The notes: a model not told the origin generated them from the letters alone. Counted from the stretch's first letter, positions 7,177-15,217 are shown. The stretch is 19,696 bases of DNA from an uncultured Eggerthellaceae bacterium (GCA_910588435.1 CAJUPL010000033.1:1-19696); one strand, 5' to 3'. Made by a program: numbers and translations.

Positions 7177-8607
7177 TCAGCGCCAGGCGGCAGCTAGGCG
7201 ACGGATTCCCTCGGGGATGCGATCGCGTGCTATCCCGGAGAACCCGATGAGGATGAGGCTCTTCATGGGGTGCTTCTCATGCGCCCAATACTGCTCAGTG
7301 GGATACACGCGCACGCCGGCCCCTTTCGCAAGCTCCACCAGCTCCTCCTGAGAACGCCCAAGCGCATCCTCCACCAGCAGATGCAGCCCGGCGTCCTTCC
7401 CATAGATGGTGATGCGGCTGCCCATCTCGCGCTCGAGCGCACCCAGCAGCGCATCGTGGCTCAGCTGATAGGCGCGCACGGTTGAGTGCGTGTAGCGCCG
7501 CCACGCGTCTGAGGCCATGAACGCCTCCAGCAGCGCCTGGTCGAACCACGCCAGCGCGCAGTAGTCATCTGAATGCACGGCGTTCCAGCGCTCGAGCAGC
7601 TCAGGCGGCAGCACCAGATAGGAGATGCGAACGGACGGCGTCAAGATCTTGGACATGGTCCCCAGGTATATGGTGCGGTGCTCGTCGATGGACCGAAGCG
7701 CAGGCGATGGGCTTGACCTGTACCTGTATTCGCAGCAGTAGTCATCCTCTATGAGGTACGCGCCCGCTCCCTTCGCCCACTCGATCAGCTTCAAGCGCGT
7801 GGAGAGGGGCATGATGAAGCCAAGCGGGAACTGGTTCGACGGCGTGACCATGGCCATGCGCGCATCCGATGCGTGCAGCGCATCAAGGAAGGCGCGCTGA
7901 CCTGCGTGAACGGGGATCGGTCGAATGGCGCACCCCGCACGCTGGAACGCATATCTAGCAGCGTTGTAGCCGGGGTCCTCCATTGCCACGATGCGTTCAG
8001 ATTGAGGGAGGATGCTGGCTATCTTGCTCAGCGCCACTTGCGTGCCAGGCTGCAAGATCACCTGCTCAGGAACGCAGCGGATCCCGCGCGTCTCACGCAG
8101 GTGCCTCACGATCTGCTTGCGAAGGCCAAGGTGTCCGAACGGGTCCATGTAGCGTGCGGCCTCTGCCTGACATGCGTCTGACAGCACCGCGTCAGCCAAG
8201 CCGCGCAGCGCATGCATCGGCAGCATCTCCACGCTGCGGTTCCCATAGCAGAAGTCGAACGCCATGCCGTGTGCGCCGCCCAGCGGGTCCCGGTTCCGCT
8301 GCTCCTCGCTCTCTCTGATCAGCACTGCCGCATCCGCATTCGCAGGCTCTGGATCCAGCACTGAGAAATCCAGCTCTTCCACGATGTATCCCAAGCCCCG
8401 CCTGCCCTTGGCGAACCCCTCCACCGCCAGCTGCTTGTACGCAGCCTCCACGGTGTTGCGCGCTATCCCAAGCGCGGCTGCCAGCTCCCTTATGTGGGGC
8501 AGCCTGTCTCCCGCCTTGAGCTCACCGCTTTCGATAGCCGAGCTCACCTGCTCATACAGCTGACGATAGGCAGGCGTTGGCGCCGATCTGTCTATCTTGA
8601 TGTCCAT
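7177..8607 (-). CDS. MocR/PdxR-type regulator (GntR wHTH plus aminotransferase-like domain)
   Basis: 476 residues from the preferred start. The N-terminus (about 1-75) is a GntR winged helix with GDRLPHIRELAAALGIARN. The rest is a fold-type I aminotransferase domain with TPSNQFPLG, EDDYCCEYRYR and the pyridoxal-phosphate lysine K320 in GTMSKILTP. MocR proteins usually sense an amine, amino acid or vitamin B6 through PLP and control a neighbouring operon. The ATG at 8607 (MDIKIDRS) is preceded by AGGGG; an in-frame upstream ATG at 8694 would add 29 poorly family-like residues. It is transcribed divergently from the molybdoenzyme operon 197 bp away, its most likely target. Effector unknown. Confidence 0.92.
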   Translation of the reverse strand: MDIKIDRSAPTPAYRQLYEQVSSAIESGELKAGDRLPHIRELAAALGIARNTVEAAYKQLAVEGFAKGRRGLGYIVEELDFSVLDPEPANADAAVLIRESEEQRNRDPLGGAHGMAFDFCYGNRSVEMLPMHALRGLADAVLSDACQAEAARYMDPFGHLGLRKQIVRHLRETRGIRCVPEQVILQPGTQVALSKIASILPQSERIVAMEDPGYNAARYAFQRAGCAIRPIPVHAGQRAFLDALHASDARMAMVTPSNQFPLGFIMPLSTRLKLIEWAKGAGAYLIEDDYCCEYRYRSSPSPALRSIDEHRTIYLGTMSKILTPSVRISYLVLPPELLERWNAVHSDDYCALAWFDQALLEAFMASDAWRRYTHSTVRAYQLSHDALLGALEREMGSRITIYGKDAGLHLLVEDALGRSQEELVELAKGAGVRVYPTEQYWAHEKHPMKSLILIGFSGIARDRIPEGIRRLAAAWR

Positions 8608-8804
8608 ATCAGGCCCCTCACGCCGCATCCTGCGCTTCTCTTTCGGCCAAGCCCTCACGCCGCACTCGTTCGCGCCAATCCCCATCATCCGCATGCATAT
8701 GGTGACGATTGTGCATCAATCCCCATTGATTGAAACACAACAATGCAAAATGATGTGGATTACAACATAAGAGGAGCCGCACCATCGAGGGCGAGGAGGG
8801 CCTG
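8608..8804. promoter_or_regulatory. Divergent control region between mocR-type gene and molybdoenzyme operon
   Basis: Contains a perfect inverted repeat ATCAAT-cccc-ATTGAT (8715-8730), partly overlapped by a second one, GATTG-tgcat-CAATC. These are candidate operators for the divergent regulator. A possible + strand promoter is TTGATT (8726-8731), a 17-bp spacer and AATGAT, about 50 bases before the start; it is weak. GAGGAGGG (8793-8800) is the RBS of the 8805 gene. None of the intergenic hairpin modules is present in this gap. Confidence 0.5.
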
Positions 8805-11456
8805 ATGAAGGATCTGACAAGGCGCAGCTTCGTGAAGGCAAGCGCAGGGGCTGCGTGCGCGGTTGGCGCGGGGCTAGCGCTGAGCGAGCTTGCGCAACCT
8901 GAGCTTGCAAGCGCGCTCACTGAGGCGAAGCCCCTGGATGAGGAGTGGATCCGCACCACGTGCTCGCCCAACTGCACGGGTGCCTGTGGCATGGAGGCAT
9001 GCGTACAAGACGGCAAGGTTCGCATGATCCGGCAAGCCGCGGACTACCCATATGAGCACTACAACCCGCGCGGGTGCCTGAAGGGGCTCTCCATCAACAC
9101 GATGCTGAACGGGCCAGACCGCCTTACGCGCCCGCTGATCCGCAATGAGGCCGGTGAGCAAGTGGAGGCGGACTGGGACACAGCGCTTGACACAGCTGCT
9201 AAGCGCCTGAGCTCCATCATGGAGGAATACGGCCCTGAATCCATCGGCGTGATCTATCAGGTGCAAGGCACGGGCCACATCCAGAAGGGCGCGCTGGTGC
9301 GCATCGCGAACACGTTCGGCTGGTCGGTCATCGGCGGGTATGAGCTCAACGGAGACCTGCCCATGTTCTGGCCGGAGACGTTCGGATGTCAGAGCGAAGA
9401 GCTGGAGAGCTACTGCTGGGAGGATTCCAAGCTGACGCTGATCTTCGGCTCCAACATCATGGTCACCCGCATGCCCGACGCGCACTTCCTGACGTATTCT
9501 CAAGAGAATGGCGGGCGCGTGATCTACTTCGACCCGAACTACTCCGCCTCCGCTGAGCGCGCCGACGAATGGGTGAGAATAGCCCCTGACTCTGACGGAG
9601 CGTTCGCGCTGGCCATGGCGAAGACGATCATAGACGAGGACCTGTTCGACGCGCATTTCATGCAGGCCTACACTGACGCTCCGCTGCTGATCAACACGGA
9701 CACGGGCAAGCGCATCCTGGCTGATGAGGTGTCAGGCCTTGAGGCCACGCCCGGCATTCCGGACTACCGCACCAGCTTCGTGGCCTATGACGAGGCGGCG
9801 GGCGCTTTCGCAGCCACAACGCCGCTTGAGCTCCCTGACAATTCCTACGCGCTCATGGGCGCTTTCGAGGTCCCCCTGAAGGACGGCTCAACAGCGAACG
9901 CGAAGACGGGCTTCCAGCTGCTGTGCGAACAGCTTTCGCAGTACACGCCTGAAGAGGTTGCCAGCATCTGCAACGTGGACGCGGAGGACATCCGCCGCAT
10001 CGCGCGCGAGGCAGCGCAGGTGAAGCCCATGCACATCATCTTCGGCGGCGGCACGCAGCAGTGGTACCACGGTGACCTCAAGGGCCGCGCCTGCGCGCTG
10101 GTGGCGTGCCTCACCGGCAACGTCGGCCAGCTGGGCGGCGGCATCTCAACCTACGTGGGCCAGTACAAGACGCGCTTCAATACAGGCAGCTGGATGGTCC
10201 CCGAGGGCGCCATCAAGAACTCGTGCCCGTTCCATTACTGGGTGAACGGTCCCACGCCGCAGATGAAGGCGAAGTACCCCAAAGACGGCTTCAAGGCCAT
10301 CGTGGTTGGCTGGGGCAACCCGCTTGAGCAGCATAACGTTGCGAACTGGCTGCGTGAGCAAGTGGATGCCGGCGAGATAGAGATCTTCTGCATGGACTTC
10401 CAGCGCACGCTCACGGTGGCGAAGGCAACGGTGGCGCTGCCCGCGGCCAGCTGGTATGAGAAGACCGAGCTCACCACAACGCCGCTCCACCCCTACGTGC
10501 AGCTGCAGCAGCGCATCGTGGATCCGCCGGGGGACGCCCGCGAGGAGATCTGGATCTTGACGGAGCTTGCGAACAGGATCGATCCTGCGAAGGAGCCGCT
10601 CTGGCCGCGCTTCGCACCCGAGGATTCGGAGAAGCGCTCAGACGAGGTGCTGGCGCTCTTGCTTGAGAAGGGCGGCTCTACCATTGATCACCTGACGCCT
10701 GAAGAACTGCGACAAGGCCCCGGCAAGCTGGCTCACGCGAACCCAGGAGAGAAGCGCATCCCGTTCTGGGAGCAGATCAACGAGCGCGTGCCCTTCCCAA
10801 CGGTGTCCAGACCCAACGCGCTTGATGTGACGTCCAAGTTCGTGAGATCAGGGCGCATCGAGTTCTACAGGGATGAGGACATCTTCCTTGAGCTGGGCGA
10901 GCAGCTTCCCTGCTACAAGCCCCCGTTCGAGGACACCGAATGGAAGGATGACCCTGAGGCGCGGGAGAAGTATCCGCTGGGATACACCACGCGCAACAGC
11001 GCATTCCGCGTGCACGCAACCTATGTGAACAACCCGTTCATGCTGGAGCTTCAGGACAACACGCCGAAGGTATGGCTGAACCCGGAGACGGCGGCTGAGC
11101 GCGGGCTGAAGAACGGGGACTGGGTTGAGGTGTACAACAGCCGCGGCACCGTGCAGGGCCAGCTGGTGGAAGACCCGGGCGTGTACCCCACGCAGTGCAT
11201 CTTCGATCAGGGCTGGTGGTCTGCGTATGACAACCAGACCAGCTACAACTCGCTCATCTGGCCGTGGATCAATCCCACGAACGAGGTGTACTACCTGGTG
11301 AGCGTTTGGTCACCGAACATGGCGTGGAACGAGACGGCATGCAACGTTCGCCTCTGCGAAGGGGGCGCGCCGCAGATCGTGAAGGATGCAGGGAAGAGCA
11401 TCCTCTCTGGTGACATCCCAGCCGGGTCCGGCGTGGAGTACAGGGAAGGAGCGTAG
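8805..11456 (+). CDS. Tat-exported molybdopterin oxidoreductase catalytic subunit (DMSO reductase superfamily)
   Basis: 883 residues. The Tat signal has TRRSFVK (residues 5-11) and a hydrophobic stretch to about residue 37, so the enzyme acts outside the cytoplasmic membrane. An N-terminal [4Fe-4S] motif has C53, C57, C61 and C91 in the order CSPNCTGAC...NPRGCLKG. The molybdopterin-binding domain follows, and a C-terminal domain contains NPETAAERGLKNGDWVEV. The segment GDLPMFWPETFG, then GSNIMVTRMPDAHF, resembles NarG-type (class II) enzymes, where the Asp binds molybdenum; here that would be D184. The substrate cannot be told from sequence. First gene of a three-gene operon with 3- and 1-base gaps; no TorD/NarJ-type chaperone is in the window. 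Confidence 0.92.
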   Translation: MKDLTRRSFVKASAGAACAVGAGLALSELAQPELASALTEAKPLDEEWIRTTCSPNCTGACGMEACVQDGKVRMIRQAADYPYEHYNPRGCLKGLSINTMLNGPDRLTRPLIRNEAGEQVEADWDTALDTAAKRLSSIMEEYGPESIGVIYQVQGTGHIQKGALVRIANTFGWSVIGGYELNGDLPMFWPETFGCQSEELESYCWEDSKLTLIFGSNIMVTRMPDAHFLTYSQENGGRVIYFDPNYSASAERADEWVRIAPDSDGAFALAMAKTIIDEDLFDAHFMQAYTDAPLLINTDTGKRILADEVSGLEATPGIPDYRTSFVAYDEAAGAFAATTPLELPDNSYALMGAFEVPLKDGSTANAKTGFQLLCEQLSQYTPEEVASICNVDAEDIRRIAREAAQVKPMHIIFGGGTQQWYHGDLKGRACALVACLTGNVGQLGGGISTYVGQYKTRFNTGSWMVPEGAIKNSCPFHYWVNGPTPQMKAKYPKDGFKAIVVGWGNPLEQHNVANWLREQVDAGEIEIFCMDFQRTLTVAKATVALPAASWYEKTELTTTPLHPYVQLQQRIVDPPGDAREEIWILTELANRIDPAKEPLWPRFAPEDSEKRSDEVLALLLEKGGSTIDHLTPEELRQGPGKLAHANPGEKRIPFWEQINERVPFPTVSRPNALDVTSKFVRSGRIEFYRDEDIFLELGEQLPCYKPPFEDTEWKDDPEAREKYPLGYTTRNSAFRVHATYVNNPFMLELQDNTPKVWLNPETAAERGLKNGDWVEVYNSRGTVQGQLVEDPGVYPTQCIFDQGWWSAYDNQTSYNSLIWPWINPTNEVYYLVSVWSPNMAWNETACNVRLCEGGAPQIVKDAGKSILSGDIPAGSGVEYREGA

Positions 11457-11459
11457 GTC

Positions 11460-12176
11460 ATGAGATTCGCGATGGCAATAGACCTTGACCGCTGCATAGG
11501 TTGCAGGACGTGTGCGGTGGTGTGCAAGGATTTCAACGCTCAGCCGCAGGGCATCTGGTGGAACCGCGTGTTCACAAGCGGCACGCCCGAATACGACGTT
11601 GCCGTGAAGGTTGACGATCAGCTGCGCATGGAGTTCGTGCCCATCAGCTGCCAGCATTGCTCGGATGCGCCGTGCCAGACGGTATGCCCGACGCAGGCAA
11701 CCTACACGGATGCGGATACCGGCACAGTGCTGATCGATTACGACCGCTGCATCGGGTGCCGCATGTGCGCAAGCGCCTGCCCGTACGGCGTTCGCCAGTA
11801 CAGCTGGGGAAAGCCTGCGAAGATGGTCGGGCTTGATGGGGCGGCGCAGGCATACGGCTATCCGGAAGCCTACTATGACGGGGACCACCTGGTGTACACA
11901 CCTGAGCGCCCAGAAGGCGTGATGGAGAAGTGCACGTTCTGCGCTCAGTACACCTCTCAAGGCAAAGAGCCGGCGTGCTGCCGAGCGTGCCCGGGCAACG
12001 CGCGCATCTTCGGGGACATGGACGACGCGTCCTCTCCCATTCGCCAATATCTGGATGGCAAGGAGACGTTCACGCTGGGTGATGAGTACCGCACGCACCC
12101 GAACGTCTATTACCTAGCAGCGCACAAGGTGTCGCAAGTGGATCAGGTGTCCGCTGCTGACGGCAAGGAGGCTTGA
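11460..12176 (+). CDS. DmsB/PsrB-like ferredoxin subunit with four [4Fe-4S] clusters
   Basis: 238 residues. Four cysteine groups: C12/C15/C18/C22, C64/C67/C72/C76, C97/C100/C103/C107 and C158/C161/C173/C177 (C174 is extra). All positions are cysteine, so four [4Fe-4S] clusters are expected, as in DmsB; NarH- and DdhB-type subunits replace one ligand by Trp. There is no signal peptide, so it probably leaves the cell bound to the Tat-targeted catalytic subunit. It would wire electrons between the membrane subunit and the molybdenum site. ATG at 11460, RBS AAGGAG (11446-11451), 3 bases after the upstream stop. Confidence 0.94.
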   Translation: MRFAMAIDLDRCIGCRTCAVVCKDFNAQPQGIWWNRVFTSGTPEYDVAVKVDDQLRMEFVPISCQHCSDAPCQTVCPTQATYTDADTGTVLIDYDRCIGCRMCASACPYGVRQYSWGKPAKMVGLDGAAQAYGYPEAYYDGDHLVYTPERPEGVMEKCTFCAQYTSQGKEPACCRACPGNARIFGDMDDASSPIRQYLDGKETFTLGDEYRTHPNVYYLAAHKVSQVDQVSAADGKEA

Positions 12177-12177
12177 G

Positions 12178-13332
12178 ATGGAGAAGCGCATGCGCATCGT
12201 TGGGATCGCAGGCCTGGGGCTTTTGGTGCTAGGGCTCATCGGCTGGGCCTTGCAGCTGACGGGTGGCCTGCTTGCCGGGTCAGGGATGACGAACATCTTC
12301 CTTTGGGGCCTCATGATCGCGCTGTTCGCGTTCATGGTGGGCTTCGGCGCTGGGTCTCAGATAGTAGCCAGCGTCATCTACATCACGGGCAAAGAAGAGC
12401 TCATGCCCATAGCGCGCACCGCCGCAGCCGTGGGGCTGGCGTGCGTGGGCGCGGCAGGCGTTGCCATCCTGGCTGACCTGGGCGCGGTGCGGAACATCCT
12501 GTTCATGATGGTAGGCTTGAACTTGAGCTCACCGCTTGCTTGGGACATGATCGCCATGACGGCGTTCATCATCGTGTCTGTGGTGCAGCTGGTCATGGTC
12601 GCGCGCAGAAGCGCCTCCGCCAAGATCTGGGCCATCCTAGCAGGCGTCTGCGCTGTGGTGCTGCAGGTGATAGAGGGGCTCCTGTTCTCATTGCAGACAT
12701 CGCACGCCTGGTGGGCAACGCCCATCATGCCCGTTGACTTCCTAGTTGTTGCCGTTGTGAGCGGAAGCGCGCTGATGCTCCTTCTGGCTTGCGTGAAGGG
12801 CATGCCGAACGGTGCCACACGCTGGCTTTCCATGCTCTGCGCCGCAGCTGTGGCAGTGCACTTGGCGCTTGCGCTGGCCGATCTTGCCATGGTAGCGCTT
12901 GAGAGCACCCCGGTATTCGGCGGCGTGCTTGCTGCATTGGGTCAGCAGATCGTGCTGTACTTGGCTGAGCTGCTGTTGCCTGCAGCTGGAATGGTCATCC
13001 TGTTCGTCACCGCGAACAAGCCCGGCACGATGCCGAAGCTGATCGCGGCCATCCTGGTGATCTGCGGCATCTTCGCGCATCGCTTGATGCTGCTCTATCC
13101 GGCCTACAATGCGCCGTCCCTCTACCTCACGCTGTCTGGCACTGATGCCGTGACCGGCCCATACGCCATCTCCACGGGGCGCTACCTTGACTGGGATCAG
13201 ACGTTCGCGCTGGGCACCAGCTACTTCCCGGCGCCTGCCGAATGGCTGGCAGGGCTTCTGCCCTTCGGCGTTGCCATCGTTGCCACTATCGTCATCCTCT
13301 GGGCCATGAAGCGCATCAGCAAGACAAGCTAG
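12178..13332 (+). CDS. NrfD/PsrC-family membrane anchor subunit
   Basis: 384 residues with about ten predicted membrane spans (first at residues 7-27, second at 38-62). The segment NIFLWGLMIALFAFMVGFGAG is typical of NrfD/PsrC proteins, which exchange electrons with quinol at the membrane. It has no heme-b subunit character. ATG one base after the previous stop, with AAGGAGG at 12165-12171. Together with the two upstream genes it forms a quinone-linked, externally facing reductase or oxidase. A terminator-like hairpin follows at 13357. Confidence 0.88.
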   Translation: MEKRMRIVGIAGLGLLVLGLIGWALQLTGGLLAGSGMTNIFLWGLMIALFAFMVGFGAGSQIVASVIYITGKEELMPIARTAAAVGLACVGAAGVAILADLGAVRNILFMMVGLNLSSPLAWDMIAMTAFIIVSVVQLVMVARRSASAKIWAILAGVCAVVLQVIEGLLFSLQTSHAWWATPIMPVDFLVVAVVSGSALMLLLACVKGMPNGATRWLSMLCAAAVAVHLALALADLAMVALESTPVFGGVLAALGQQIVLYLAELLLPAAGMVILFVTANKPGTMPKLIAAILVICGIFAHRLMLLYPAYNAPSLYLTLSGTDAVTGPYAISTGRYLDWDQTFALGTSYFPAPAEWLAGLLPFGVAIVATIVILWAMKRISKTS

Positions 13333-13356
13333 ACCCCCGTGCTGCCTTAAAAATGC

Positions 13357-13389
13357 TGCATGGGCGAAGAACACGCCCATGCACTTTTT
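13357..13389 (+). terminator. Rho-independent terminator of the molybdoenzyme operon (module A)
   Basis: TGCATGGGCG (13357-13366) pairs with CGCCCATGCA (13374-13383) around loop aagaaca, followed by cTTTTT. It lies 25 bases after the stop. The same stem and loop recur at 19354-19380 in the terminal repeat block, there followed by ctttcataac. Confidence 0.85.
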
Positions 13390-13448
13390 AACATGGATGC
13401 TCATTCTATTCGCATCCATGTAGCGGCCTTGGCGCCCTAACGTGCGCC
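13390..13448 (+). repeat. Modules B-C (copy 2)
   Basis: B: ACATGGATGC (13391-13400) pairs perfectly with GCATCCATGT (13412-13421), loop tcattctattc. The linker AGCGGCCTT leads to C: GGCGCCC-taac-GTGCGCC (13431-13448, one mismatch). It follows module A directly, in the order also seen at 6439, 19215 and 19354. Confidence 0.8.
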
Positions 13449-13489
13449 TTGTTCGGGTGAAACCCGCATCTTGCTCATGCGCGCTCCCC

Positions 13490-13871
13490 CTTGCCAATGT
13501 GCGGCAAGGCACAAATGCGGTGCCTTGCCCTACGTCCATCAGCAACCGATTCTCAGGCCGAATTCGCCCTCAACTTAGGACCGGCTCTTCTGGTTGACGT
13601 AGGGCACGCCACCGCTTTCGTGGCATGCCGCAACGCAGCAATCCTGACTGCCGGCGTGCGCAACTCAGCACCAACCCCTTACCTGTGGGCGGCTGCACTG
13701 CAGCCGCAGCATTGCGTCAGCAATGCGTAACTTGCCCGACAGGGCAAGAACACCCGGATGCCAGCATCAGGTCAGGCAACCTTGCCTGGCGCAGACCATC
13801 TATCCGGGCATTTCGGGTCATCACCCTCATTTCACTATGCTAGCGCACAGCTGTGTTCCCAATGCAAACAT
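13490..13871 (+). repeat. Full-length ~380 bp structured repeat, copy 2
   Basis: Same order as 6649-7032. The long-range stem is TGCCCTACGTC (13526-13536) with GACGTAGGGCA (13596-13606), and is identical in both copies although the loop between has diverged. D1 carries a different stem, GCGGCTGC/GCAGCCGC (13689-13707), with triloop act. D2 is GCATTGC-gtca-GCAATGC (13709-13726). D3 is CTTGCCC-gaca-GGGCAAG (13731-13748). D4 is closed by CCCGGAT/ATCCGGG. D5 has one mismatch. It ends about 180 bp before the CIRCE element; I see nothing in 13872-14050. Confidence 0.85.
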
Positions 13872-14050
13872 CTTCAAAACGTGAGGCTAGCTATCCTGAT
13901 GGTGCAGCGCATTCCATCCCTGCAAGAACCGCCTTCGGCAAGTGCGAAGAGCTTTCTGCGCGTGACCGTGCTTAGATCTACGCTCAATGGCAGCGCCTCA
14001 TTCGCTATCGTGATCAGATGGAAAGAGAACATCTGTACGTTTTGTGTGGA

Positions 14051-14077
14051 TTAGCACTCTAGGGTTGAGAGTGCTAA
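14051..14077 (+). promoter_or_regulatory. CIRCE operator (HrcA binding site)
   Basis: TTAGCACTC, nine bases, GAGTGCTAA: a perfect match to the CIRCE inverted repeat bound by the HrcA repressor, which is released on heat shock. TTGAGA inside its right half (14065-14070), a 17-bp spacer and CATACT (14088-14093) could be the overlapping promoter. It lies 112 bases before the hsp20 start, so the mRNA would have a leader of about 90 bases. HrcA itself is not in the window. Confidence 0.95.
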
Positions 14078-14189
14078 ACATAGGTGGCATACTTCCCTTG
14101 AAAAGACAAGGAGCGCATCTCGCTTGCACGCAAGGATCGGAAGCGCAGGCGAGAGACGGCGGGATGCGCACAGCAGAAAGAGAGAAGAT

Positions 14190-14708
14190 ATGCAGATGAT
14201 CATGCCTTACAGGCGTCGCCGTTACCCGTCCTCTTTGGGGATGCCAATGCGCCAGATGATGAGCGCTCCTCTTAGCAGGTTCGACGCATCCTCCATCATG
14301 AAGACGGACATTCGCCAAACCGATGAAGGATATGAGCTCACCATGGAGCTGCCAGGGTTCGCGAAGGAAGACGTCACGGCTGAGCTCAAGGATGGCTACC
14401 TGATCGTTTCCGCTGAGACCTCATCTGAGGAGGCTTCGAAGGAGCCGGAGGCGAAAGCGCAAGCTGAGGATGCTGTTCAGGAGGAAGGCGCCGAACCCCA
14501 GCAGGCTCAACAGGATCATGAGCAGCAGACGTGGGTTCGTCGTGAGCGCTTCTTCGGGAGCTGCAAGCGTTCCTTCTACCTTGGTGAGGACATCAACGAG
14601 GATGCCATCTCAGCCAAGTTCGAGAACGGCCTTCTGAACGTCAGCGTTCCTAAGCTCGTCCAGGAGCAAGAGCCGGAGCAGAAGAAGCTCATCTCCATCC
14701 AGGGTTAG
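14190..14708 (+). CDS. hsp20: Hsp20/alpha-crystallin small heat-shock protein
   Basis: 172 residues; an ATP-independent holdase that keeps unfolding proteins soluble. The alpha-crystallin domain begins near residue 38 (MKTDIRQTDEGYELTMELPGF) and ends with ENGLLNVSVPK (145-155). The C-terminus has an I-x-I type motif (ISI, 168-170), used for oligomer assembly. Residues about 78-114 are an Glu/Gln/Ala-rich acidic insert just before WVRRERFFGS, where most family members have a short loop. ATG at 14190 is chosen because of the purine-rich GAAAGAGAGAAG just upstream; the same frame is open further upstream but only with non-ATG starts. It is a single gene between CIRCE and a strong terminator. Confidence 0.95.
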   Translation: MQMIMPYRRRRYPSSLGMPMRQMMSAPLSRFDASSIMKTDIRQTDEGYELTMELPGFAKEDVTAELKDGYLIVSAETSSEEASKEPEAKAQAEDAVQEEGAEPQQAQQDHEQQTWVRRERFFGSCKRSFYLGEDINEDAISAKFENGLLNVSVPKLVQEQEPEQKKLISIQG

Positions 14709-14751
14709 CTTTCACCTGGTCTCGCGAACGGGAGACCAAGCTCGCAACAAG

Positions 14752-14787
14752 AAGAGCCGGGCGGCCATTATGCCTCCCGGCTCTTTT
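14752..14787 (+). terminator. Rho-independent terminator after hsp20
   Basis: AAGAGCCGGG (14752-14761) pairs with CCCGGCTCTT (14776-14785), and the T-run continues to 14787. A smaller hairpin TGGTCTC/GAGACCA (14717-14738) lies between it and the stop codon. Confidence 0.93.
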
Positions 14788-14802
14788 GATGTTCGTCCCG
14801 CT

Positions 14803-14879
14803 TCTTTTATAACGATCTTTAACATGGATGCTCATTCCATTCGCACCCATGTAGCGGCCTTGGCGCACTCACGTGCGCC
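14803..14879 (+). repeat. Modules B-C (copy 3)
   Basis: The tail of module A (cttcttttataacgatctttaac-like linker) is followed by B, ACATGGATGC (14822-14831) with GCACCCATGT (14843-14852, one mismatch). The linker AGCGGCCTT leads to C, GGCGCAC-tcac-GTGCGCC (14862-14879). Confidence 0.8.
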
Positions 14880-14909
14880 TTTGCGCTTGCTTGCTGGTAA
14901 ATGTCTTTT

Positions 14910-14990
14910 CGGAAGGTGCGCACTTCACGTGCGCACCTCTGCAGGGCAAACCCGCTCACAGAGGTGCGCAGATCAACTGCGCACCTTCCG
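14910..14990 (+). other. Four-arm inverted repeat with two alternative folds
   Basis: Arms: CGGAAGGTGCGCA (14910-14922), TGCGCACCTCTG (14930-14941), CAGAGGTGCGCA (14959-14970) and TGCGCACCTTCCG (14978-14990). Fold 1 pairs neighbours into two 9-bp hairpins (AGGTGCGCA/TGCGCACCT). Fold 2 pairs the outer arms (13 bp) and the inner arms (12 bp) into one long hairpin with a 7x7 internal loop. The apical loop can pair GGG-caaa-CCC. It sits about 230 bases upstream of the 15218 gene. Confidence 0.75.
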
Positions 14991-15015
14991 ATGGGGCCTG
15001 CTTCTTACTCCATAT

Positions 15016-15139
15016 AGTGGGCGCTTGCACTGCAAGCGCAGTTGCACGCTAGTGCAACGTAACGCAGGCGATAGCCTGCGAACACCCGGACGCCAGCAAC
15101 TGGTCAGGCCACCCAGCCTGACGCAGACCACCTATCCGG
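15016..15139 (+). repeat. Partial long repeat (D1-D2-D3-D4), copy upstream of the LeuA-like gene
   Basis: D1 GCGCTTGC-act-GCAAGCGC (15021-15039), D2 GTTGCAC-gcta-GTGCAAC (15041-15058), D3 GCAGGC-gata-GCCTGC (15064-15079), then gaacacccgg and most of D4. D2 and D3 carry the same stem pair as the copy at 148-186, and differ from the other three copies. Confidence 0.85.
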
Positions 15140-15178
15140 TCCCGGTGCAGCAAGTGTCCCTGCGCTCCAAATGCACGG

Positions 15179-15217
15179 TACAATATGCGCTCATCTTCGC
15201 AACATCTTGGAGGGGTC
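15179..15217 (+). promoter_or_regulatory. Probable -10 element and RBS of the LeuA-like operon
   Basis: TACAAT (15179-15184) in the context cggTACAATatg resembles the fhaA -10 (tggTACAATtcg). The -35 region is weak. GGAGGGG (15209-15215) precedes the ATG at 15218 and decides that start over the in-frame upstream codon at 15185, which would overlap the -10. Confidence 0.55.

Noticed and set aside
8608..8694. Longer start for the MocR-type protein at 8694
   Set aside because: The extra 29 residues do not resemble the family, and AGGGG sits correctly before the ATG at 8607.
15185..15217. Upstream start for the LeuA-like protein
   Set aside because: It would directly abut the predicted -10 and lacks a ribosome-binding site, whereas GGAGGGG precedes 15218.
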